A stretch of DNA of 64,000 nucleotides from Chloranthus sessilifolius (lineage: Eukaryota; Streptophyta; Magnoliopsida; Chloranthales; Chloranthaceae), in NCBI GenBank assembly GCA_021018995.1, contig CM037589.1, positions 60,586,101 to 60,650,100 of the forward strand. Reading direction: 5' to 3'. Within the stretch, counting starts at the first letter, position 1, and each line of letters starts with the position of its first letter. The notes beneath the pieces are model-generated. The model had not been told where the DNA came from. It saw nothing but the letters and a program-made list of their open reading frames with translations, and made no database searches. Position numbers and translations under genes: made by a program. Below are positions 46,645 through 56,900 of this stretch, one piece after another.

Positions 46645-46850
46645 CTATATACTGGTACTAGCCATAGATGGAACCCGTACCGCACAAAATGTTTTTGACA
46701 TTTAATCGAAGTAAACTTTGATGGGATAGTCTCGAGGTTTAGAATTTCAGCTCTTGTGCTCGTACTGAATGACAAGTATACATTGGAAAATATCGCCCTA
46801 TACAGAAAATATCACCCAATATTTTTGGGTAGGGAGCTAAGACTACGTTT

Positions 46851-47068
46851 GGGTTAGCTCTATGAGAGCACAAGCAATTCTCTGCCTACTTTTTCATAAA
46901 GCAGATTATATTTGCTTTGATGAAGATCAGTTTTATTACTTAAAATAATTCTCCATCAGAACAAATGGAGTGAAGAGCTGTGCTACCAAATATGAAAGTA
47001 GTTCTTTGTTAGAGCAAAAAAGCGAAAGAGTTGCTCTTTGGCTAGAAAGAGCTAATCCAAACGCAGCT
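46851..47068. mobile_element. Tourist-like MITE, family B, copy 2
   Basis: It runs GACTACGTTTGGGTTAGCTC to GAGCTAATCCAAACGCAGCT, flanked by TAA on both sides (46848-46850, 47069-47071), as expected for PIF/Harbinger 3-bp duplications. Confidence 0.65.
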
Positions 47069-47071
47069 TAA

Positions 47072-47326
47072 GGCTGTATTTGGGTTAACTCTTATAAGAG
47101 TAGAAGCAGCTCTCTATTAGAGCAGATGAAGTTTGCTATTTGTTAGAGCAGATGAAATTTACTCTGAGATAAAATACATATAGAATAGTTTTATCACTTA
47201 AAACAACTCCCTGTCAAATCAAATGAGGCGAGGAGGTATGCTACCAAACGTAAAAGTAGTTCTCTGTCGGAGCCAAAAAGTGAAAGAGCCACTCTTTTCC
47301 CCAAAAGAGTTAACCCAAACGCAGCC
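47072..47326. mobile_element. Tourist-like MITE, family B, copy 3
   Basis: It runs GGCTGTATTTGGGTTAACTC to GAGTTAACCCAAACGCAGCC and shares the TAA with copy 2. Copies 2 and 3 are direct neighbours. A 69-codon frame across the end is not a gene. Confidence 0.65.
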
Positions 47327-47394
47327 TCAAACTTGTACAGGAGATTTGTATCGTAGCTCATGCGTTAAAAGAAAAAATTCATATTTTTTTGGAC

Positions 47395-47650
47395 CTGGGT
47401 CCGTGGAATACCATCTAAGCCGATTGATTTGAAGGCTATGATGTAAAAGATCATTGATGCCAAAGATTAGTATGAAACATGGTCTTTAAAATCTATTTCC
47501 ATCAAAGCCTATCAGCTAATTTAATAGTTGAATGTGTTAAATCAGATGATTAGAGACTATTTTTCGTGTCAATCTTTAATAACAAAGATATTTACATCAT
47601 AACCTTCAAATCAGATTGCTTATATGTTGTTCTATGTGACAGAGGTCTCA
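47395..47650. mobile_element. Palindromic MITE, family C, short copy
   Basis: GATTGATTTGAAGGCTATGA and GCCAAAGATTAGTATGAAAC at the left are the inverse of GTGTCAATCTTTAATAACAA and CATCATAACCTTCAAATCAG at the right. Relative of 33190-34190. Confidence 0.55.
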
Positions 47651-48399
47651 AAAATACAAAGTATTTCTTTTTAAACTCGTGTGCCCCTGTACAAATATGA
47701 GGTGCAAGTTGTAGCTCCCTTTCGAGTATATACTAGTAATTTGAAAATATTAAAAAAAAAAAAAAGTTAAAAAAGATTTTAATTTCATTTAGTTCTTTAA
47801 AATCATAGATATAATGGTATTTAGTGTTTACAAGTGTATGTTATTTATAATGAAAAATCTCATTTAAGAATCAAAATTTCATAATATTTTGCCATTTATC
47901 TGACCCAACTTTTGAGCAGTTGCAATTCTCGTCCTCCACGCTATTTTTCACTCTTGTTTTCATAAGGTGTGGGTTGTTATTTGTAGTCTTTATATTAGCA
48001 ATGGAGGAGGCCTAAAAATTAGATTTAAAGATTTAAATCATCTTATCTATACAACATAATTGAGACGTTAGTGGATATTTTTTTCTCTTTTCAATCGTTT
48101 TTAAAGTGCATGGGTGAGAACCATATGGTGGGAATATTTGATCTTTAATTCTTTTCTACGACTTGAATGCATACTTAACGGCTAGAACTCACAAAGAATC
48201 TTGGCAGATTCTTAGAATTAAAGGTCACATTTTCCCACCATTTGCGTCCCAATATTTCGGTGATTTCATTTTCTTTCTTTGTTCGGCCACGATGTTCGTA
48301 AAAGTTCACAAAATTCTGAGGTTAAAAAGGCTACTTTCTTTTTCAGAAGGGACTTCAATTCGACCGTCCCCTATCCCACTTGATACCGGAGGGAGTGAC
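47651..48399. other. Intergenic DNA, nothing recognised
   Basis: AT-rich. A 79-codon frame at 48163-48402 has no recognisable motif. Confidence 0.35.
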
Positions 48400-49023
48400 T
48401 AGGGCTGTCAACGGGACGGGCTGGGTTCTGGCCGAACTTTTTAATAGGCCCATTTTTAAAAAGAATATATAATGAGAGCCTGAATCTGGCCTGATAGTTA
48501 ATTGGGCTGAGACAGGCTCAGCCCAATTTTTAAATGTTATAGCCCGATCCGATTAGCTATCCGGGCCGGGCTAGGTTTGGGACGGGTTTCTAATATTTTC
48601 TGCGTTTTGATTAATTTTTTTGGGGCAAAGAGTAGTTCTTTCACTTTTTGGCTACTGTAGAGTACTACTTTTACATTTGGTAACACAGTTTCTTGCCTTA
48701 TACTCTGGCGGGGAGCTATTTTAGTGAGAAAACTGCTCTATGCCTGCTTTATTTCAGAGTAGATTTTATCTACTCTGACAGAGAGCAGGCAAAAAGCTGC
48801 TTCTGCTCTTATAAGAGCTACCCCAAACACATCCTAAAGGGTTTTTTTTTATAAGGGCCTCATTTTACCAAGTCAGGCTGGGTTCACGCTTACACTTTGC
48901 AACTCGAACCCGATTCTTATCCGGGCTTAGCCCGGCTCGACCTATTTATTTAATGATTAAAAATATTAGGCCTGAACTCGGCCCATTCTGACCGGGCTAA
49001 AACCCGACTCGTTGACAACCCTA
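48400..49023. mobile_element. hAT-type non-autonomous element, GGCC-word type
   Basis: Ends TAGGGCTGTCAACGGG and CTCGTTGACAACCCTA are inverted copies. Flanks GGAGTGAC (48392-48399) and AGAGTGAC (49024-49031) are an 8-bp duplication with one mismatch, the hAT hallmark. The interior carries GGCCGGGCT, AGCCCGATCCG and TAGCCCGGCTCG words. A family B MITE is nested at 48617-48835. No transposase. Confidence 0.7.
48617..48835. mobile_element. Family B MITE nested in the hAT element
   Basis: TTTGGGGCAAAGAGTAGTTC, ACATTTGGTAACACAG and CTGCTCTTATAAGAGCTACC closely match 36250-36480, so this younger insertion interrupts the hAT-type interior. The outer left end is truncated. Confidence 0.6.
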
Positions 49024-49031
49024 AGAGTGAC

Positions 49032-50396
49032 TACGCAATTTCGTGCAATTTCAACATATAAAGAGCAACAATTCCTGTCTATAACATGAATTGGTATTAG
49101 GTACCCAACCCATGCGCTAACGCTCATGGTCTTCGAGTCCCTCTTTGCAACACATGCCATATGAAAGTGAGCAACCACCATTGTATCCCATGTAATTTGA
49201 TGACTATGATCTCAAGATCTATATTGCAAAAGATTAGGGCAAAAGACGATCTCTAACATCTGATTCAAAGCAGTTAAGAGCCTTATGCTGGACTGACATG
49301 GAGTACCCAAAGTTTAGATAGTGTCTAATAGTGATCGTTCTTCATCCCAATCTTTTGCCCGAAAGATGTTCAGACATATGGCATGCCTACCAAGGGACTC
49401 TCCTGGCCATCATTAAACACTAAATGGTGTTTAAATGATCTTACACCATTCATTGGCGTATGATCTTGGAAATCCATACCGTCAAAGTGCCATATCATCA
49501 ATTGAAGGGTGGTCATGGGTTCAAAAGTCGCACCTTTTGTGAGATTCAAACCATCCGATTTGTGCACTCTAATATCAACAGTAGTTCTTAATTTTGATGG
49601 TTGAATTAAAGTTCACCAATCGAATGATTTACATCCACTTAGAAGCATGATCCTTTGGTTGGGACATGTTCCAATGATAGATTGCCACTAAGGGCAATTT
49701 AGATTGATCATAGATGTGTGCCAAATGGCACAATGATAAATCTCACTGAAATGGTGTATGGTGTGAGATAAAAAGTAACAATTTAAGATCATTTAAATGT
49801 AGGTGAGGAGCCATTATCCGGTTTCAAAAAAAAAAAAAGAGGAAATCCATGCACATCTCAAACTCGAAAAAAATAAATGCATAGCTGACAAAGCAACAGC
49901 TCATTGTCAAGAATGCCTTCAATGAGCCGTTGAACATTACGAACAAATTCATGATTGACCTAGCACTATCCATGTGTGCCGATGCACCTAGTACTCGGAA
50001 CCCATTCTAGGATGTCATATGGAATTCATGTGTGCCATCTGATGGTATGCCCATGATCTTGACAGCACATATGTTGTTCCAAAAGGGCACACATCCCAAA
50101 AAGTGTGCAGAGTACCTGGTGCATAAACTCTCAGGTACCGAACCTAATAAAAATACTTCATAACATAAGGCGAATAAATCTACTATGCAGATCCATCAAA
50201 GTGCAATAGCTGGATAAAAAACAGAAGTCAAGTCCAATAACCTTAGCACACCATACATTTCCTATGCTCTGTTCCGAACTTAACAAAACAAGAAAACACA
50301 ACGAGAAGCATATTTAGCTACTTAGTTATCATACCAGAACAAAGGCTTGTGAAGACAGGCTCTTCACATTCTTTTTGGAGCAGATATATTACCAAA
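49032..50396. other. Intergenic DNA downstream of the PIA gene
   Basis: Diverged family A words at 49195-49270 (ATGATCTCAAGATCTATATT) and 50036-50070. The 49370-49567 (-) frame is not recognised. The last 200-300 bases before 50397 probably hold the 3' UTR of the PIA gene. Confidence 0.4.
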
Positions 50397-50608
50397 TTAG
50401 CTTTCAGAGCTATAGGAATTCTCGCCTCCTGACAGATTTTCATCTTGGAGACGTTTCATCTCGTACGCCCATTCAAGGCCGGAACAGTAATGGAGAGGGG
50501 GGTTAAACCTGCTATCGTTCATGTCATCTGGCAGAAATGCCCCATTTTCAATCAAGAATTTAACTGCTTCTTTGTTTCTCTCTTTGGCTGCACTGTGCAG
50601 GGGTGTCC
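50397..50608 (-). CDS. PIA-type gene, exon 3 with stop
   Basis: Acceptor GACCCAG|GGACAC at 50609/50608 completes the split Trp codon. It encodes repeat 3 and the [16 protein letters not shown] tail, ending TAA at 50399-50397. Confidence 0.9.
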
Positions 50609-53600
50609 CTGGGTCAACAACAAAAACATCACCAATTATGAGACTAAGATATATATATATATATTATGCTCTCTCTCTCTCCCTAGATCCCTAAATCCAT
50701 AATCCATTAAACTCTAAACCCAAAATCCCTTATTTTTTCTATTTTTTCTGTTCTCATTTTTCAGATTTTTTTTCCTTTTTCAAATTTTAAACAGTTTTTA
50801 GAAAATTTTCCTTTTTTTCCCAGCTAGAACATTCATTACCTGTGAATGGCACCCTCCATGAAGAAGAGTCTACTGTGTTTAATTTTTATTTTTATTTTCT
50901 GAACTTTTTCCATTTATTTTGAATTTTATCTGAATATTTCCCTTCTTTTCCCAGCTGGATCGTTCAATACTGATACCAATCGGTAATCCGGATCGGTTTT
51001 GGTCGGACTGACTCAGTTGTGTTTCTTTTGCCCCCGCTACCAGAGAATCCTGGGTCCGCCACTATTTTTACTGCTCGCTGGCTTAGCCTTGAAAATGGCT
51101 AGGTTCATCAGTGTAATTTTTTCAGTGAACCAGATTTATTTTCAAGGGTAGATTCACAAAGAGACGAAAAGCTGCATTTTGGTCCAGAAATAATAAATGG
51201 AACACTCAGGAAGTGTAGTTCATTTATTTATTTATTTATATTCTCGTTTCGAGTATTTCTAATAAGACAAGAATATTTCAGGATCTCATCTCCATCTGAG
51301 AAAATTATTCATCCCTTGGTTCAGAAAGTTAATCATTTTTGTAATTTCTACTTACAGCCACAAGCGCCCTTTGTTCTTGCATCAATGTTTGCACCACGCT
51401 CAAGTAATACATCCATAACTTTGATGTGGCCACCCTGAGCAGCAAGATGGAGAGGGGTCACCCCTTGCGATTTGGGGCCCCATGCAGGCGCATTAACATC
51501 CGCACCTGAATCCAAAATTCGCTTCACCTGCAAAACAATAAAAAATTTCAAAATAACAGAAAATATTAGACAATAATGACTTTTAGTGGTAACAAAAACG
51601 AAAACAAGCGAGAGAATTAAAAAAAAGGGAGGGGGGGGGGGGGGGGGGGGGGTGCGTTATTTGCACCCGTTTTTCCTATGAAGAGAATAAAAATTAAAAA
51701 TAAACACCCATGATCACGGTCACTTTTGGGGATGTGTGCCATGTGGAATCAAGATCTGGCCGTCTCAAGATCTATTGTGTGGAAGATTGGGACAAAAAAC
51801 GATCTCCATCGCTTGATTCAAGGCAGTCTTTTCCCGTGAAAGAGCGTGTGCTCTTCACAGGAAAAACGGACGTGAATAAACTCTCCCCAAAATAAACTTG
51901 TAGTAGGTACACGGTCCATGCACCTGCACAGCATGGATCAAAATCTCGAATTTTTGATACGTATCGTCCAGCCCCAAAACCGATATGCACCAGATGATAC
52001 ATATCGGTTCCAGACAATACTTTCCATTTTTTTCCCAAAAAAAAAAACAACAAAACCGATAGAAACGATATATTGAACAATACGAACGAGATACTTTGAA
52101 CGATAATTTGACTGTTTTTTAAGGGGGTGATAAAAACCCAATGTATCGTATCGTTCAAGTTCAAAACCGATACATATCGTTCAAGTTCAAAACCGATACA
52201 TATCATCCGATACGTATCAGTATCGGATGATATTTTGATCCATGCCGCACAGGCCACATAAGTCAACTTTCATGCCATACCAGTCAAGAGGCTCTCAGAT
52301 ATATAGAACCTCCCAATCCCTGAATATAGCATTTGACCTGGTTGATGGTAGATATTGATCAGTGAAGGTGCACAGCTCTTATACCTAACAAAAATTCATC
52401 AAAAAATTATGCATTTGATGTGGTATATCCTTCATTCCATAGCCAAAGTCCATATGCATGCTGAAACAAGATCAAATGGATGCTCCTATAATAGTTCAAA
52501 CAAAAGCCTTTCATACTATAAAAAAAGCCTAATGCAATCTCGACCCAAGTTCAATAAAACCTACACAACCATTTAAATAAAATAACAGACCAGAACGCTT
52601 CCAAGGGGGAAAGCACAACAAAGGGAAACTAATTTACAACATAATTGCAAATTAGGGGAAAAGGACAGTGACGAGAACAACACTTCAGAAAAATATTTAA
52701 CTTCAAAAAAGGGAACAGCTAGAGGCCAAACAAGTTTTGGCTTATTTATGGCCTTACCTTTCCTTTTTCTCTAAGCATTTGTGATAAGTGCATTTGCAAT
52801 AAGTAATCAAGCTTCTCATATCTATCAAGCACTTCCAGAATTTAGCCCAAAATTTACAATGCATACGCGACATATTAGTCCGAGAAAGAGGTTAGCAAAA
52901 CAAGGTAGAACACTGCTTCCCTTCGCAATGTTTTTATCATTTTATTTCAATTCCAAGTCTCTGACACTATCCTTCTGGTCATATGAACACTACTTGGCAA
53001 CATTCTTACAAAATCGGAATTCGGGAAAAAATCGGCAAGGCGAAAAAAAAGATGAAAAACTCAGTCAAATTTGGAAAAAATCAGGAAGCATTTGGGAAAA
53101 AGTAATGAAAATACTTTTTTAAAAATCACGAAAAATGATTAGAAAACGCATTTAAAACGAAAAAATCGCGATTTTAAAAAATACAAGTATTTTTTAAAAA
53201 TACACGTTTTAAATGTGTCTCCAACGTTTTATAAAGAAAACGTGTTTTAATGAGTTTTTTTTCACAAAATTGCAGATTTTGGTAACTATGCTTGGCAACA
53301 CTAGGAAACTAATCAAGAATCAGGTGACAGTCAACCTCGCTAAATCCCTCTTTTTCGTAAAATTCTTCACCATATGCAACAAGTTAGATGAATTTTGTAT
53401 GAAAACAGTCAATGCCCTTCCACTAGAAATAACCCCCTTCACTGCACTCATTTTCCCAACATAGGCCAACATCAAATTAAGGCAATGGGCAGTGCAAGGG
53501 ATACAATACAACTTGGCCCCCTGCCTTCATGAATGCCACACATGCAAAACCATTATCCCATCTAATCATGGATGGCCTTTGCTTAAATGCTAGTTTTCCC

Positions 53601-53924
53601 AAGAATTTATCCTTCAGATTCCTTGCTTGGTATAACCATCTCACAATATATTGGCACACTCTATTACTCTCCTTTTGTTCTTATCTTTACTTGTTTTTCT
53701 TCCCTCTTCTCTACATTCTTTCAACGAACTCAGCGAGCCTAGCCAAGGTCAGCTCTAGCTCGGCTCTACCATATCGAACCTGAGCTTGAGCTGGGCTCTA
53801 GGCTCTTTGAGCTTTTCAGTCCAAGCTCTAGCTCAGCTCTATCGAGTTCGAGCTGAGGTTGAGCTCAACAATTTTCTTTTTTAAAAACTCTCATCGTGGA
53901 CCATGGTGTCCGGTGTTCCTTAGT

Positions 53925-53968
<44 letters not shown>

Positions 53969-56900
53969 GTAGTTGCAGAGAGCTGAGAGCGAAAGAGATC
54001 GAGAGAAATGAGAGTCTTGCAAGTTGTAGCCGGTTAGGATTTCCTGGTTTGTTATTTATAAAATGTTAAAAGAGTCGAGATAAAGATTTGGCAAAGTACT
54101 AATATGCCCTTAAATATAATTGTTTGATGCATTCTAACAGTTACTTTTAAGGGCATATTAGTAATTTAAACCAAGTTTTAAAATTAAATAATTTATTATA
54201 ATATTATTTATTTATATATAAATATAAAATGTATATATATAATAATCATGCCGAGCTACAAAGTGCTTAGCTCTAGCTCAGCTCGATTAAAATAAAGCTT
54301 TGTTTTTTAAACTCGGTTCAACTTCTCGAACCGAACTACAAGAGCTCGTAGCTCTTATTTTTTTGAACAGAGCAAAGCAAGCTAGCTCGGCTCATTGACA
54401 GGCCTAGGGATAGGTAGTGAATAGCGACCATATTACCAGTGTTACCTTGGCACTTCTACTTTTGGAATTTTTTCCGTGCCGACACTTGGTGGCACTTGGA
54501 AACTCTTCAAATAGCACAAAACTTCTAGACATGTATGAAAATACCACATAATACCATCAAAATGCTCATCGTTTTGACAACGATAAAATGAACTTCGTTT
54601 CAAAAAAAAATTGTGTAAAGTTTAGTAACTACTAAATAAAATGTTTGGGTTGTTGAAAACGATTTTTACAATATAGTATACGTTTATGACATATACTATG
54701 TATCTTTTCGTTACATATCTCACTTGGCTCTCTAAGATTTATCTTCAATTTTTTTTCATATATGTTCTATTTATTTAATTTATTTTTCTTAAGGTCGTGC
54801 ATCGTATTGGAAACTTTAGGGTTTAGGGTTTAGGGTTTAGATATTGGTGTGCCAAACATCTATTGGCACCTTGACACTTGGCATCCGTGCCATGTGTCTA
54901 GGTAACACTTGCATATTACATTCCTCAACCCTCCCAACAACCATGGAATGAGGCTTTTTTCTGTATTAAGATGATAATCTCCTCATTAACATTAATGAAA
55001 ACTTTGCGACATCAATGGAATTTGTCCCAAAATGAGCCATATGTTGCTTGTGACAGAAAATTTCTTCATTGGTTAGATCATGATATCTTTAGATAAAAAA
55101 CTCATTCGTATTTCCACCATGGGAGCCTCTCATGAAGTTATATTCTTTATTAGAGAATAGAATCCGGAATAGAGTGAGGATAATGTATTGGTCACAATGT
55201 TCATAAAGAGGCTATCAAATCTCATTTAAGTAGGGCTAGCCTGTTCCATTCCTTGGGACTCTGTTCATAACAAGGTCATGCTAGCTTTTAGTATTCCGAG
55301 AAACAAATTCCAATCGAACCCATATTTTCCCAACGGCTACAATCCACTCATGGTAAGACTCCAAAAGGTTTCGATGTCCTCTAATCATCATTGAATGGCC
55401 TAGGGATTTTTTGATTTGTCATGTTATTGTTCTAGGTTTGCATACAACTACAATGATTTTAGTAGAAGGTACTTCAGATGCTCGTAGTTCACAAAGTTAA
55501 TGTCAGATAAAAAATGATTTTGTTTATAGTTTTCCTTGCGATGGTCCATGACGACGTGGTACTTGTGATATTTAGACTTAGGACGCATTTTATTTGGCAG
55601 TTTTCTGGATGTTATATACCATTGGATGGGTTGCCTTTCATTGGCATCAAAAGCACATAACATTATGGCAGGTTACCGTTTCACTGTGATATTTCCATCG
55701 GAAAAAACACCACTTGTTGATAATCATCAATGATATCTAATCAACCCTAAACCCTAATTAAGCATCTATTCTTACCATTATTCTATCTGAGCTGTAATAT
55801 TCTCTATTTCATCTTTAGGGACCCACATCCATGATAGGGACCCACATCCTTATCATGGATTGATGGCAACTTTATCCAAGGAAAGAACCAATCAAATCTT
55901 ATCATTGGCCCCAAGTAGGGGGCGAATAAATTAAAGGATGAGATATTACCACAAATAACCCTCCCTGTCAACTGATGCATGTCTTTTGTCTGCTCCTTCC
56001 ATTTCCAATTTAATGTGATGCATCAAGGCAATATAATATTTGAATGAAATTACAAGAGCAAGATAAAATAAGTAGAAAATTTAATCTCAATTGTAATAGC
56101 TTAAAAAATAAACTTTAAAGAGATACTAATGACCAAGGTTGTCAAATGCAAAACGCGGAGCCTAGGCGGCGTACCCTCTAAGGCCTAGTTGATGCGGACA
56201 CAGTGCCTAAGGGACGCAAGAAAAGACTTAGAGCTCCAAGGTCTACCACAACACTTTATAAGGGTGATTGACAATGTTACCTTGGTACTTCTATTTTTGG
56301 GATATTTGTCGTGCCGACACTTGGTCACACTTGGACACTCCTCAAACAGCATCAAACTTCTAGACATGTATGAGAATGTCACATAATACCATCAAAATGC
56401 TCATTGTTTTGACAACAATAAAATGAACTTTGTTTAAAAAAAATTGTGTAAAGATTAGTAACTACTAAATAAAATGTTTGGTTCGTTGAAAACGATTTTA
56501 AAATATACTATACTTTTACAGTTTTACTTAGGTTCATGACATATACTATGTATCTTTTCGTTACATATCTCAATTGGCTCTCTAAAACCTCCCTTCAATT
56601 TTTTCTATAAATGTTCTATTCATTTAATTTATTTTGCTTAAAGCCGTGCAGCCGTATTGGAAACTTCAGAAATTGGTGCGCCAAACATCTATTAGCACCT
56701 TGATACTTGGCACGAGTGCCATGTGTCTAGGTAACACTAGTGATTGAAGACCAATGTGCACGTGTGAGCTATGCAAGAACACCCCACATCGGGAAGACAC
56801 ACACACGAAGAACCAGACAAAGAAGAATCGGGACTTAAAGAAGAAGGCCGTGAAAGAAATGTCACGGTCGACCGTGGTCATTGATGGTCGACCATGAAAT

